Assembly (NCBI GenBank): GCA_045599005.1
Contig: JAZRVF010000018.1
Span: 1-64,000, forward strand
DNA: 64,000 nucleotides
Direction: 5' to 3'
Source of the DNA: Treponema_I sp045599005
Lineage (GTDB): Bacteria; Spirochaetota; Spirochaetia; Treponematales; Treponemataceae
Of this stretch, positions 1 through 11,600 are shown piece after piece. Position 1 is the stretch's first letter; the number at the start of each line of letters is the position of its first letter. A program made the position numbers and the translations under genes. The notes under the pieces are model-generated. The model saw nothing but the letters and a program-made list of their open reading frames with translations, was not told the origin of the DNA and did no database searches.

Positions 1-3000
1 ATTGGGCGCTGTTGTATCGATTGTTACAGTTACGGCAGGTGCTGTCGCTGTTTTTCCGGCAGCATCTGTCACTGTGACTGTGTATGTATATGTTCCGTCA
101 GCGCTGTTTCCGCTGATTTCTTCTGCTGTGTATGCGGTGTCATCAGCCTTGAGCGGGAATCCGGCTGTTCCAGCCCAGTCCGCACTTGTTCCGCTTACAG
201 AAATCTCTTTCTTCAGACTGCCTTCTGTTCCGGCCTTTGTCTGAGTGATCGTGACCTTTGTCACTGCATTACTGTCGGATGCATTTCCTTTCAGTGTGAA
301 CTGACTCCGTTCCTGGCGATCAGTTCCATCAGCCACTGAAATGCTCGGACTTGCTTTATCAAAGTAGAAGTCCTGTGACAGATCGTCACTTACGTTTCCT
401 GCTCCGTCTGTCGCACGCACGTAAATTTTGCCTGCACCTTCACTGAGGTTATCAACTTCTACAATCCAGTTTCCTGATGGAGTGGCCATATCTGTCCAGC
501 TTCCATCTTCTCCGATCCTGTACTCAATTTTTGCAAGACCAGAATTTCCTGTATCCTTTGCTGTTCCGCGGAAGTTGAAAGGCAGGATTGTGTCGTTTGC
601 GGCCTGGGGAACAGTGGTTATTGCTGTCACTTCCGGTGCACTTACATCAACTGTAAACTCTACTGAAGTGCTTGCGCTCTTTCCTACTTCATCGTATACG
701 GTAATTACAAAGCGCCATGTTCCGTTCCTGCTTCCGTCTTCTCCCGCCTCAAATGTGGGAATTGCAAGATCCTCAGAAGTCAGGGTTGTCTTTCCTGCTT
801 CAAAAGTCTTCTCATGGTGATAAACTTCACTGGCAACTGCATTTCCGTCTTTTGTCGCTGTTACTGTGACCTTTGCTACACCAAGGTTATCAGAAGCTGT
901 TCCGCCGAAAGAGAATGCCTTACCTTTCTTCAGATATCCATTTGCAGGTGCTGAAGTAATTTCCTTAAGTTCAGGTGAAGTTACGTCCGCACTTACTGTA
1001 TATGTGAATTCCTCAGTGTTTCCTACTGCATCCTTTGCAGTAAATCTGACAGTCTGTCCGTTTCCTTCAATGAATGTGACAGTCACATTTGTTTTTCCGG
1101 CCAGGATCACTGTGCTGTTTCCGTTGTAAGTCATCACAAGGTCATCGGTTGATGCAAGTCCGGATCCGGAATCATTGCGGTTGACTGTGTATGTCTTTGT
1201 CAGTGTGTCATCAATCTTTGCATTGTCTGTCAGGTTCGTGCTGAAAGAAGGAGCCACATCGTCGTAGTATACGATACATGTGCCTGCTGTTGTCTTACCG
1301 ACTTCATCCTTCGCTGTCACAGAGATAGTGGTATTGCTGTTTTTATTTACTTTTTCAGCAGGTACAGCCACGCTCCATGTTCCATCTGTCACAGCCGATG
1401 CACCCAGTGTTGCAACTGTTTCTGTTCCCGCTTTCAGGACAATGGCATCTGTTGAAGCAAGACCGCGTGTATCGCTTACAGTTCCGGTTATGGTGATCGT
1501 TCCGGAATCTGTCTTTGGACCAAAATAGTTCACTCCATGAGTGAATTCGCTGTCAATTGCAACCGAAGGTGCGCTCTGGTCTATGTCAAATTCGCGGGCT
1601 GCACTCCATGCACCAACGTTTCCTGCTTTGTCTGTCGCACGCACATAAAGATAATATGTGCCTTCATTCAGAATATCCCCGCCTCTTGCTCCGGTTGAAA
1701 GGTCTTTTGTAAAGTTCCAGTTCCGTCCTGCACTGTCCAGCTCTGCCGCTGTACCTGCTGAGGCGGCATTCAGTTCCAGGGCACTTGTTCCAAGGATGTA
1801 TTCAACTCCGGCAATTCCTACACCACCCTCATTGTCAACCACAGTTCCGCTGAAACGGTATGTTGCTCCTGACAGAGCCCGTGTTCCGATCTCGCTTTCT
1901 GACGGTGTCACAACAACCGGTGCTGCCGGTGCTGTTGTATCAATTGTCACAGTGACTTTCTGTGCGGATGTTGTTGTCTTTCCAGCAAGGTCAGTTACTT
2001 TGACCGTGTATTCGTAGGTTCCGTCCGCGCCCTGTGATGCCACAGAAGAAGATGGTGTCTCATCTGCGCTCAGCGGGAATGCGTTCTCAGCTGACCATCC
2101 CGCATTGTTTCCAGTGACTGTGATTGTCTTTGTATAAGAAACTCCGTCCTTTGTCTGGATCACTTCCACTTTGGAAAGTCCGTTCGTGTCCCCTGCAGTT
2201 CCAGCCAGTGAGAAAAGTTTATTGTCCTGACGGATTGATTCTCCGGTTACAGAAACTGTGGGGTAAGCCTTGTCATAGAAGAACTCCTGTGACTTCTCCT
2301 CACTGACGTTTCCTGCACCGTCTGTTGCCCGTACAGAAATTGTTCCCGAACCTTCAGCAAGTTCCTGGACTTCTGCCAGCCAGTTGCTTCCTGCTGTTCC
2401 TTCTGTCCAGGTTCCTTCAGCTCCGATCTTGTATTCAATCTTACTGATTCCTGAAGTTCCTGTATCCTTTGCCTTTCCTTTGAAGAGGAAGGGCAAAACT
2501 GTATCCGTTGTACTTACCGGAACGTCAGTAATGCTTTCAATTTCCGGAGCACTTACGTCTACTACGAATTCTACAGTTGCTGTTGAACTGTTGCCTGCTT
2601 TGTCAGAAGCTGTGATGCTGAAGCGCCATGTTCCGTTGTTTGCGGAATCTGTTCCAGCGGCAAAAACCGGGATCGCAAGGTCTGCTGCGGTCAGGTTTGT
2701 TTTTCCGTCATCGAATTCCTTTGAGTACGGGAATGTTCCATTATTAACTGCAACACCACCCAAAGTGGCGGTCACCTCGATTTTCTTTACACCAAGATTA
2801 TCTGTTGCAGTTCCGCCAAAGCTGTATGTATCGCCCGCTTTGAGGTAACCTGAGACAGGAACCCCATTGATTCCTGAGACAGAAGGACGCACTGTGTCCA
2901 CGTCCACGGTGTATTCATATTCCTGTGTATTTCCAAGTCTGTCTTTTGTTGTGACAACCACAACCTGACCGTGTTTCTGGTCAAAGTTTACAGTAAGGCT

Positions 3001-3850
3001 GTTACCTGAGATTGTCTGAGAAGCCCCGTTTGTTCCAGCTGTCTTATCCGCTGATGAAGGATAAAGAACTGCAGTGATCGCATCTGTCGCCGCAAGTCCG
3101 CTGCTTCCATCCTGGGCACGAACGGAGAATGTCTGTGTTGTGCTGTTTGTATATACTTCCCCGTCTGTCAACGTTGTTGTCAGTTCCGGAGCCTTTGTGT
3201 CAACTTTAAGAGACTGAGTCTTTGCTGTTGTTTTTCCTGCAATGTCTGTTACGGTAAGAACAAAGTCATATGTGCTTTCTTCATCTGCAGGAACAGTCTT
3301 ATTGTAACTCCATGTGCCAGCCGTACTGTTGAAACTGAATTTTCCGTCTCCGCTACCGGCAGCTGCTTCCACTGCTGCACCACCGTCTTTCGCCACAGTA
3401 AGTACGGCAGAAGCAACGGCATTGCTGTCTGAGGCCGTACCTGACAGAACAATTGTCCTTGTTGAATAGGCTCCTGTCCGTTCTGCACCGTCCGCAAGAA
3501 CTGTCACCACAGGATTCCACTTATCAATAAGAACAGTCGTGGTGGAAACAGGTCCCACGTTGTTACTTCCGTCAGTTGCGCGGAAACTTACAGTGTATTC
3601 TTTCTCTTCTGTGAATGAAGTTCCGGGAATCTCAACCTGCCAGTTGGTCGTTCCCATCATGTTATCATCAAGCCAGTTTGTTCCGTCCAGAGAATACTGA
3701 ACCTTCTGGATTCCGGAAGCTGACTGTCCGTCATCATCACTTGCGGTTCCGGTAAACTTGATCTTGTCACTGTAATATGTCTCTCCTGAAGCATTGGTGC
3801 TTGAGGTACCTTCCGCCTTGATGTTTGTCGGAGCTTTCGGAGCAGCAAGG
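1..3850 (-). repeat. Tandem 1.9-kb super-repeat inside the giant Ig-like gene
   Basis: Matching landmarks recur at nearly constant spacing on the plus strand: GTTGTATC at 11 and 1934 (offset 1923), CCTGTGAC at about 372 and 2286 (offset 1914), AGCGCCATGTTCCG at 711 and 2622 (offset 1911), and TTCCGCC at 900 and 2811 (offset 1911). The small drift in offset means short indels between copies. Each unit holds several Ig-like domains, so this is duplication of a multi-domain block and not of a single domain. A third, more diverged copy upstream of 3850 is possible but was not established. Confidence 0.7.
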
Positions 3851-6800
3851 TCAATCTTCACACGTCTTGTGAGTGTGCTTGTCTTTCCAGCGGTATCTTC
3901 AATCGTGATCTCAAATTCATAGATACCTGAGCCAAAATCACTCTTTTTATAAGACCAGTTTTCGGTTCCGTCTGCGGCTGTTTTCGGAGGATTTGCGGGA
4001 TAATCAAATGTCTTCAGAAGCTCCAGATTTCCACCATCTTTTCTTTGCTGAATCTGAATCTTATTTACACCGTTTGTCTCTGTCCATGTACCGCCGAATT
4101 CAACTTCCGCACCAAGGCTTACGGTATCGGTTGTATTGATCACTGTTTCTGTGATCACAGGCTGAGACTTGTCAAAAGAGAATGTGCGTGTTTCAGGTAC
4201 GGTCTGGTTGCCCAGAGCATCCACTGCATAAACTGAGACAGTATGCTTTCCTTCTGTTGTTCCAAGGTCAAGCTCCCCTGATGACCAGCTGGCGCTGTTA
4301 TTGTAGTCTATTCCGTCGTACTCTCCGCCATCCAGCGAATAGAAAATATGTTTTCCGGAGAAACCGACACCGTAGTCGCTGGCAGAACCTCTGATCTCAA
4401 TCTTTCCGTTCTCTACTGAGAAACCGTCTGCCGGATAAGAAACTGAAAGAGTAGGCGCAGTTGTATCAATCTTCACGTTACGACTTACTGTTGTAGTTTT
4501 GCCTGCTTTGTCAGTAACTGTCAGTGTAAAGACGTAGTCTCCGTCACCTGTCTCTGCCGGCAGAGTGTATGACCATTCACCTGTTGCTTTTTTCCATGAA
4601 GTCTGCCCAGTAACATCAACAGTGGTTCCTTCCTTATTATACTCAAGCCTGATTGATTCTGCCTGACGAATTGAAGGTGTTTCTTCACGGATGCTGATTT
4701 TTGCATCATCGGCAAAACCTTTTATCACAAGATCTTCTTTTGACTGAAGCAGTCTATTGTCTGTAGCATCTGCTGAATCACCGAATGTCGCACGTGGTGA
4801 TTCCTGGTCAACATGAACCGTTACAAAGCAGTCATCACCTGTTCCGGCTTTCGGGTAGAAAGAAATATTTCCAGCTTTATCTTTTACACGGATCTGGATG
4901 TTATAATCCTGTTCCTTCAGGTCACTCAGATTGATCTGCATATTTGCAGAAGGATTGGCAACAGTTGATCCGTTTTCATCTGATACCGCTGTTCCGTTTA
5001 TTGTATATTTTACTTCCTGAATTCCGCTTGTATCCTCAATGATGGCACCATTGATCGTGAAGCTTGAGGAAGAGATCTTGTCCTCATCAGTCAGATTGCT
5101 CAGAGAAACTGTCGGAGCCGTATTGTCAGCTGTGAATTCGTAATAATCGTTTGTATCGATCATTTCGTCCAGGTTGGTGCGTCCGTTCCTGTCTTTTGCA
5201 ACAACAGTAACACGCCACAATCCATCCGAAGTCAGGGTATCTGCCGGGACAGTGAATTTCCAGGCTGAGGCTGTTCCTGTATTGGTAAGTTTTGTTCCTG
5301 CCTCAATTCCCTCTTTTGCCGTTATGTTGCGGCCGTGGACGTAAGCCACAACCTGATCAGACGCGGCATCATTATCCGCTGCAGTTCCTGTGATCACAAA
5401 ACTGCTGTTTGTCTTAAAGTCTGAGGGCATATCACCAAATACAACAGAAGGAGCTGTCGTATCTGTATAGAATGTGTGTCCAACCGGATTAGAATCAGAT
5501 TTATTGGTTGCAGAGTCCTCACCCATGAATTCAAGAGTGATTGTTCTGTCCAGGAACCGGGCCAAAGATTCATCACCGAAGTTGATGGAGACAGTTATTT
5601 CTCCTGATTTTCCGCATTCAATCCAGTCTGTTGAAGCCACGCCCTCTGATGTAATGCGGTAATAAACAGCTTTTACACCACTGACATTGGAGTCATTATC
5701 GTCCGCAGCCTTGTCTTCTGCCTTCAGTTTTATCTGCTTGTAGGCACTGGAATCTGTCTTGATCAGGTCAGAACCCCAGTCAGTTACTGTAATGACAGGA
5801 GGAGTCATGTCTATCTTGAAGGAAACTTTCTTGCTTTCTTCACGTCCGTATTTGTCTTTTGCCTTATAAGTGATTTCGTAAACTTTGGAATCTCTGGGAG
5901 CAGTAAATCTGTCTGTCCAGGTATGTGCAACAGTTGCACAGTCGTTTGAGGAAGTTCTGAACGTCTTCTGAGGATCAGCATCAGGCAAGAAAGAATGCTC
6001 CGTTGTGAGAGTTACTATTCCGCTTGAATCCTGGACAGAACCACCGATGGAGTTCTCCTGTCCACCAGCCATGAAGCTTCCTTCTGAAGCAGTCAGTGTA
6101 ATAAAGGGCTTGTCTTCATCAACCGCAATCCATACAGGAGTCGTCTCACGGACACTGGGCACTCTCTGGCAGTCTTTAAGACGGAACTGCAGATAGTATT
6201 CTCCGTTGGTAAGATAATCTCCGTTCTTGTCCTTCAGTCTGAATTCAAAGCGGTATTCCTTTGATTCGTTCTCGTCCTTCAGGACTTCAATGTAACCATC
6301 ATTGTCTGTTGCGGAAGTCATCTGATCCCAGACTGCATCTGCAGCAGTCTTACCCGCTTCATATTTCGCAGCACGGACTTCCAGAGTTGAGATACCGTCA
6401 TCATCACTTAATGAACCGCGGATAGTATCTGTTGTCGCATAGAAAACATTCTTCAGAGAGTCTGCTGGATAACCACTGAAATCATAAATGTCATAAATAT
6501 TCTCAAAAGAGACAGAAGGAATATCAGATGCCTGGTTAACCATAACTTTTCTGGAAACTGAAGTTTTGTTTCCGGCCAGGTCGTAAGTGGTTACTTTTAT
6601 CTCCAGCTCTTCTTTGTCAGGATATTCTGTTGTATCGATAACCTTATCAGAGGAGTTTAAATCACTTCCGTATTCTGCAATTTTCTTCTCCACTCCTCCG
6701 CTGACAACAGAAACTACGGTTCTGTCCAGGTTTCTGTCGTTCCATTCCGCATTAAGCGCCAGGTCTCCGTTGACATTGTCCACACCGTCCACTTTAAGGG

Positions 6801-8670
6801 TAGGCAGAAGGCTGTTAATTTTTACAGTAGGCAGCTCACAGTCGTAACGGAGCTGGATTTCTTCAGTATTCTCTTTCTGACCGTCGTCTATGGCACGGAC
6901 GGCGACAGTTGTCTCCAGAACGGACTTTCCGGATTCTGCCAGTTTCTGACCCAGGTATTCCCTGATGATGGCATTGTCAATGTTGAATTCAAAGGAAGCT
7001 TCAAACCCACCCATTCTTTCACGGCACTCGATAAGGTTTGAAGAACGTCCTGTAGGCTTTATGTCCAGTTCAATTCCTGCAATGACCGGTTTCAGGATGA
7101 GATAAGTTTTTCCACCGTCATCATCTGTAGGAACAACATGGGAATAAGCCACACCACTGATAGAGACAGTTCCATCCTGATTGATGTAAATTGTGTCCTC
7201 ACTGTCATAAACAATATCCGGTTTCGCATTGCTTGATTCAACAGTAATCAGGTAAGGGTCTCCCACATTCTCAAAAGCGTGTCCTTTTGTGTCCTCACCG
7301 ATAAGCCGGATCGCGTATGTATAATAACCCAGGTTTTCGGCACTGACGTTGAATGTATATGAGGTACCTGATTTTTTTACTTCTCCGGTGATCGGAAGCA
7401 GTGTCCATCTTCCGCTATCCTGTGAAGTCACATCAACATCTCCGTTCCAAAGTGATCCATCCCCTCTGATCTCAGTTACGCGGACAGCATAAACTTTCAT
7501 GCGTTCCTTAACGTCAGCAGCGTTTGCAGCAAGCAGGTCTCCGTTTTTGTTCGGGGAAATAAGGAAAGAAAGAGCGGTTGTCTTGCTGATATTGTCCTGA
7601 ACCAGTTCTCCCAGGCTCTCTTTACTGATTCCGTTTCCTATTTCAGTCTTTGAGATTCCCTGGAGAGAGAAAGAAGGTGTGCTGGATTTTTCAACAGTAA
7701 ACATACCGATATTCTTTTCTGCGTCAGGCACACCGGAAATAGCATATTCCAATGCTGCTGCAAGCAGTTTTTCTGACTTCAGCATTTTTTCCTGGTCATC
7801 TCTTCCGTCAGTGCTGGCAAAATATGTCTTGTTGTTTACGCTGTAAATATTTTTTCCGGACAGTTCCTCACTTGTGATCGTTATTCCGCCATAATCCTTA
7901 TCAGCGGCGTTTGCAAGGCTTTCACGCAGATAGAACACTTCAGACTCGTTTCCCGCTTCGTCCTTTGCAGAAATTGTGTAGTACAGAGTCTTTACACCGG
8001 ACTCAGCACCATATGCCTCATTATAAAAATCATCTCCGGGATTCAGATCAAAATCCTTACCGAAGTTAGTGAATTCCTTCACAGCAATGGGATCCACGTC
8101 ATCAGGGCTGTCATAAACTTTAAAAGACAGGGATTTTACTTCGTGGTCGTCAGTAACAGTTCCTTTAACACTGATTTTGACACCATAGGAGTCAATATCC
8201 TCTGACTGAGATTCTGTTGTTGAATTCGGTCGATCCAGAACGATAACAGGAGCAGTGTTATCGATTTCATAGATCACCGTTGAGAATGATTCCTTCTTTT
8301 CATCATCAACAGCCTTCGCTGTAATGCTGTAGGAGTCATCCAGAAGTAAATTTGTGTCAAAATCGTAAGACCAGGTGCCTTCCGGTAAAACTGGAATGTT
8401 TGAGATTTCCCGTTTTTTCTTATAAGTGGTTCCTTCCAGAATAAGGGACAGAGACGCAAGCCTTTTATCATCACTTGCAGTTCCTGAGATAGTGATGGTC
8501 TTTGACACAACAGACTTTGTGACAGGAGAAAGGATCTCAACCTTCGGTGCCTCCGTGTCAACAGTCGGTCCAAGACCTGCCTGCGGACAGGAGAAGAACA
8601 GCGAAGTGGATACCAGTAAAAGCCCCATGGCTGCGCGTGTAATGTTTTGTACTGATGTTCTGTTTTTCAT
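1..8670 (-). CDS. Giant Ig-like repeat surface lipoprotein, C-terminus outside window
   Basis: The reading frame is open from the ATG at 8670 to the window edge (2890 codons, no stop), so the C-terminus is missing. The start has a good ribosome binding site (AAGGAGCAAAAT directly before ATG). Residues 1-28 look like a spirochaetal lipoprotein signal (hydrophobic LLLVSTSLFFSC, lipid-accepting Cys28), which suggests export and membrane anchoring. The rest is a long series of bacterial Ig-like (Big/HYR-type) beta-sandwich repeats, each about 90-110 residues, marked by recurring D(T/N)(T/S)AP linkers and by VTDxAGN/GK-type strands. The window ends inside such a linker (IDTTAPN). Two adjacent blocks of about 640 residues are recognisably duplicated (about 1-1925 and 1925-3850). 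It lies 24 bases downstream of another Ig-repeat gene, so the two are probably co-transcribed. An adhesin or surface-stalk role is inference; no ligand or enzyme domain was recognised. Confidence 0.85.
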   Translation of the reverse strand, partial: MKNRTSVQNITRAAMGLLLVSTSLFFSCPQAGLGPTVDTEAPKVEILSPVTKSVVSKTITISGTASDDKRLASLSLILEGTTYKKKREISNIPVLPEGTWSYDFDTNLLLDDSYSITAKAVDDEKKESFSTVIYEIDNTAPVIVLDRPNSTTESQSEDIDSYGVKISVKGTVTDDHEVKSLSFKVYDSPDDVDPIAVKEFTNFGKDFDLNPGDDFYNEAYGAESGVKTLYYTISAKDEAGNESEVFYLRESLANAADKDYGGITITSEELSGKNIYSVNNKTYFASTDGRDDQEKMLKSEKLLAAALEYAISGVPDAEKNIGMFTVEKSSTPSFSLQGISKTEIGNGISKESLGELVQDNISKTTALSFLISPNKNGDLLAANAADVKERMKVYAVRVTEIRGDGSLWNGDVDVTSQDSGRWTLLPITGEVKKSGTSYTFNVSAENLGYYTYAIRLIGEDTKGHAFENVGDPYLITVESSNAKPDIVYDSEDTIYINQDGTVSISGVAYSHVVPTDDDGGKTYLILKPVIAGIELDIKPTGRSSNLIECRERMGGFEASFEFNIDNAIIREYLGQKLAESGKSVLETTVAVRAIDDGQKENTEEIQLRYDCELPTVKINSLLPTLKVDGVDNVNGDLALNAEWNDRNLDRTVVSVVSGGVEKKIAEYGSDLNSSDKVIDTTEYPDKEELEIKVTTYDLAGNKTSVSRKVMVNQASDIPSVSFENIYDIYDFSGYPADSLKNVFYATTDTIRGSLSDDDGISTLEVRAAKYEAGKTAADAVWDQMTSATDNDGYIEVLKDENESKEYRFEFRLKDKNGDYLTNGEYYLQFRLKDCQRVPSVRETTPVWIAVDEDKPFITLTASEGSFMAGGQENSIGGSVQDSSGIVTLTTEHSFLPDADPQKTFRTSSNDCATVAHTWTDRFTAPRDSKVYEITYKAKDKYGREESKKVSFKIDMTPPVITVTDWGSDLIKTDSSAYKQIKLKAEDKAADDNDSNVSGVKAVYYRITSEGVASTDWIECGKSGEITVSINFGDESLARFLDRTITLEFMGEDSATNKSDSNPVGHTFYTDTTAPSVVFGDMPSDFKTNSSFVITGTAADNDAASDQVVAYVHGRNITAKEGIEAGTKLTNTGTASAWKFTVPADTLTSDGLWRVTVVAKDRNGRTNLDEMIDTNDYYEFTADNTAPTVSLSNLTDEDKISSSSFTINGAIIEDTSGIQEVKYTINGTAVSDENGSTVANPSANMQINLSDLKEQDYNIQIRVKDKAGNISFYPKAGTGDDCFVTVHVDQESPRATFGDSADATDNRLLQSKEDLVIKGFADDAKISIREETPSIRQAESIRLEYNKEGTTVDVTGQTSWKKATGEWSYTLPAETGDGDYVFTLTVTDKAGKTTTVSRNVKIDTTAPTLSVSYPADGFSVENGKIEIRGSASDYGVGFSGKHIFYSLDGGEYDGIDYNNSASWSSGELDLGTTEGKHTVSVYAVDALGNQTVPETRTFSFDKSQPVITETVINTTDTVSLGAEVEFGGTWTETNGVNKIQIQQRKDGGNLELLKTFDYPANPPKTAADGTENWSYKKSDFGSGIYEFEITIEDTAGKTSTLTRRVKIDLAAPKAPTNIKAEGTSSTNASGETYYSDKIKFTGTASDDDGQSASGIQKVQYSLDGTNWLDDNMMGTTNWQVEIPGTSFTEEKEYTVSFRATDGSNNVGPVSTTTVLIDKWNPVVTVLADGAERTGAYSTRTIVLSGTASDSNAVASAVLTVAKDGGAAVEAAAGSGDGKFSFNSTAGTWSYNKTVPADEESTYDFVLTVTDIAGKTTAKTQSLKVDTKAPELTTTLTDGEVYTNSTTQTFSVRAQDGSSGLAATDAITAVLYPSSADKTAGTNGASQTISGNSLTVNFDQKHGQVVVVTTKDRLGNTQEYEYTVDVDTVRPSVSGINGVPVSGYLKAGDTYSFGGTATDNLGVKKIEVTATLGGVAVNNGTFPYSKEFDDGKTNLTAADLAIPVFAAGTDSANNGTWRFSITASDKAGNSSTATVEFVVDVSAPEIESITDVPVSTTDTVLPFLFKGKAKDTGTSGISKIEYKIGAEGTWTEGTAGSNWLAEVQELAEGSGTISVRATDGAGNVSEEKSQEFFYDKAYPTVSVTGESIRQDNKLFSLAGTAGDTNGLSKVEVIQTKDGVSYTKTITVTGNNAGWSAENAFPLSADETPSSSVASQGADGTYEYTVKVTDLAGKTTTSAQKVTVTIDTTAPAAPVVVTPSESEIGTRALSGATYRFSGTVVDNEGGVGIAGVEYILGTSALELNAASAGTAAELDSAGRNWNFTKDLSTGARGGDILNEGTYYLYVRATDKAGNVGAWSAAREFDIDQSAPSVAIDSEFTHGVNYFGPKTDSGTITITGTVSDTRGLASTDAIVLKAGTETVATLGASAVTDGTWSVAVPAEKVNKNSNTTISVTAKDEVGKTTAGTCIVYYDDVAPSFSTNLTDNAKIDDTLTKTYTVNRNDSGSGLASTDDLVMTYNGNSTVILAGKTNVTVTFIEGNGQTVRFTAKDAVGNTEEFTYTVSADVTSPELKEITSAPANGYLKKGKAFSFGGTASDNLGVAKVTVTATKDGNAVASEVYHHEKTFEAGKTTLTSEDLAIPTFEAGEDGSRNGTWRFVITVYDEVGKSASTSVEFTVDVSAPEVTAITTVPQAANDTILPFNFRGTAKDTGNSGLAKIEYRIGEDGSWTDMATPSGNWIVEVDNLSEGAGKIYVRATDGAGNVSDDLSQDFYFDKASPSISVADGTDRQERSQFTLKGNASDSNAVTKVTITQTKAGTEGSLKKEISVSGTSADWAGTAGFPLKADDTAYTAEEISGNSADGTYTYTVTVTDAAGKTATAPAVTVTIDTTAPN

Positions 8671-8694
8671 ATTTTGCTCCTTCTTTGTCCCTTA

Positions 8695-11600
8695 TCAGAA
8701 TACGCTCAGGCGTAATCCCATACTGAACTGTGGAATGATCGGCTTTGAATTAGAAAGTGCAACGTCCGTAGGAATTGACCATAACTGAAGTTCCGAAACC
8801 AATGATAATGTGCGGAACATTGTGTTCTTCTCAAAAGATATACGCGGAAACTCCAATTGGGCAAGCAAAGCTGAAAGAATCTGTGCAGTTCCGCTCTGTG
8901 TCTCGCTGAAATAACTGAAGTTCGCACCCAAGGCAAAGCGTGTGCTCAGCCAGTTCCAGTCCGGTCCCCAGAAATAACTGAACGGAACCGAACCGATGTT
9001 TGCAAGCAGTTTCATTCCCAGAACGTTTCCACCGTAACGCAGAGGATCCTGAACCTGACCAAAGAATTCATTCACGGCATCATACCATTCCTGCTTCATC
9101 TGTCCGAACTGGAACTGAAGCTTTACGTTATCGTCAAAGAACGTAAGACCCAGACCAACACTGTACATCGTAGCACCCCAGATCTGGGTATCAAGGTAGA
9201 GACCCTGGATGAAAGTCGGAACCTCGTAAGAAGCCTTGTCACCGCTTCGCAGTTTGACGCTCAGATTCTTTATGTCCACATCGTCAGAGCTCAATCCGGA
9301 GAATACAAGTTTCTCATTGTACCGCCCGCTTTCAACAGGAGAAATTAGCCTGACTTCCGGTGATGTCTTGTCTATCTGCAGAATTGTACGCGTCATGGCA
9401 GTCTCACCGTTGACCATCGTTGAACGGACAACTATGAACACTTTTCCTTCCGGATACTCATCATTTTCTATACGGAAACGCCATGTCTCTTTCTGGGAAA
9501 TTTCCGTAAATGTCTTTCCGTTGTCAAAACTGATCTCAACGCTCTGGACCGCTTTTTTCTGAACCTGCTGCTTCTGATACTTGTCGGCGGTTTTATCACG
9601 CAACATAAGAACTTCCGCTTCCGTCAGTCCATAACCGGCACGTCCTTCAAGGAAAGGCCTGTCTATGGCAAAATCACCCATGGAAATACTGTCGATTGTT
9701 ACCCACGGGCCGAACGCTGAATAATTGAAAAACTGTTCCGGTGAATAAACAACCTTACCGTTTTCCAAAGTCGCCCGGGCACTGTAAACGTGCATTCCGG
9801 AGGAAATCATTTCAGGATTCATCTCGAATTTGAAATACATTGTGGAACTGATCTCTGATCTTGCCAGATGTTTTCCATCAATCAGCAGTTCGATTGAATC
9901 AACTGGAACCTCAGTAACAATATTTCCATATATATTGAAGTTTCCGCAGAGATTCTCACCGTTCATAGGATAAAGCAGCTGGATTTCCGCAGAATCACGT
10001 GTGGCATCAATGTTGATGTTGCGTGATACACGGGTTTCATTTCCGGCAGAATCGCAGCCGATCATCTCCATGTTGTAAAGTCCGTCAGGAACTTTAGAAA
10101 TATCAATCTGCTGGGAAATGATCTCTGCTACTTCCACATCATATTCCAGATCATTCCAGGTATCTTCTCCCTGATCCATGGGATGAAGACGGATTTTCAG
10201 AGACTTGAGACCGATATTGTCAGTTGCCTGACCTGAAAGAGTAAGTATACCGGAAGCAATATAGGAACCGTCCATCGGGGTTTCCAGATTGATCACAGGA
10301 GCCGTATTGTCAATATTGATAAGACTTGAATAAAGGCTCTGCACATCGTATGCATCCCAGATCTTGATGAACACTACATGAGTTCCGTCCTGCATCACGC
10401 GGCTGTCATATTCATAAATCCAGTCTTCAAGACCAGCTACAGACTGCCATGAATTACCATTGTCTATGGAGACCTGTACATCTTTTATTCCGTTGGCATC
10501 AGATGCGATTCCTGAAACCCGGACACGTCCGCTTACAGTTTCCTCAAAAGTCGGGAACTGCATTTCACCCTGAGGTTCCTCAAGAGAAATCCTTACAGTC
10601 CGTGACACATAATCACTTCTGATTCCAAAACTGTCTTCTGCAAACATTGTGATTGTGTGCTCATTGTCTGACAGAATTGACAGAGGCATATTGATTGCCC
10701 AGTTTGTTCCCCATTCGTCAATGCACACAAAATCGCTGTCATCAATTTTGTACCAGACACGTGACTCACCGTCATCATCGTATACAATTCCTGAAACCAC
10801 AAAATCAGTTGTCTGTATCGCATTTTCATCAGGAACGTGGATCTCAAGAACAGGTTTGTCAGATTCTGCATCGATTCTGTATGCCTTCTTTGTGTATCTG
10901 TTCACATTTCCGGCAGCATCGGCAAACTCGAAGTACATATTGTTATCAATGGGGCATTCATCGGTTCCCACTTTAAGATAGATTGCAGGACCGATTTTAA
11001 GTGGTACACGGATTATTCCGCTTTCTTCTTCAACCCCGTCAGCCTCTATATCTTCCTGAACAGAGAAATCTTCCTCCGCTGTCTCTTCAGACTGTTCCGT
11101 TCCGGATTCTTCTTCCTTATCAAAAGAATCATCTGAATCTGCAGAAGAATTTACTGCTGCGGAAAAAAGAGAAGATGCTTTCTGTGATGAGTCCGTCCGT
11201 GAAGTTCTGGAGATCCTGAGAGTTGTATCCGGTTTTGTGATTTCCACCGGCCCGGTTTCATCTGCATCAGATGCATCAGTTCTGTTCAGGCTCTCTATTC
11301 TTGAAGTTTTCGGTTTATCTTCTTCCTCAACATAATATTCATCAAGCACGTATTCTGCTGAGACAAGACTTCCGTTTTCCTTGACAATCATTACAAGAAG
11401 GTTCTCACCGTTTACAGTGTCTCCTGCAGCCGGAGTGATCGTACGGACTTCCGGTGCGACTGTGTCTTTGAAAAGGCTTCTGTTGAGCACAATCTGGTTG
11501 CCGAATGTGTCGCCGGCACGGATATCCAGTGAAATCAGTCCGTCGCGGACAGAAGACAATGAGATATCACCGCCATAAACTCCTTCAGTGTTCTCGTCCA

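Noticed and set aside
1..8670. CRISPR array or satellite DNA
   Set aside because: The repeats are degenerate, long and in one coding frame, as expected for repeated protein domains.
2..8788. Many short plus-strand frames of 60-150 codons across the Ig-like genes
   Set aside because: They are antisense to a continuous minus-strand frame with signal peptide and Ig motifs, and show only low-complexity Val/Ser/Pro sequence.
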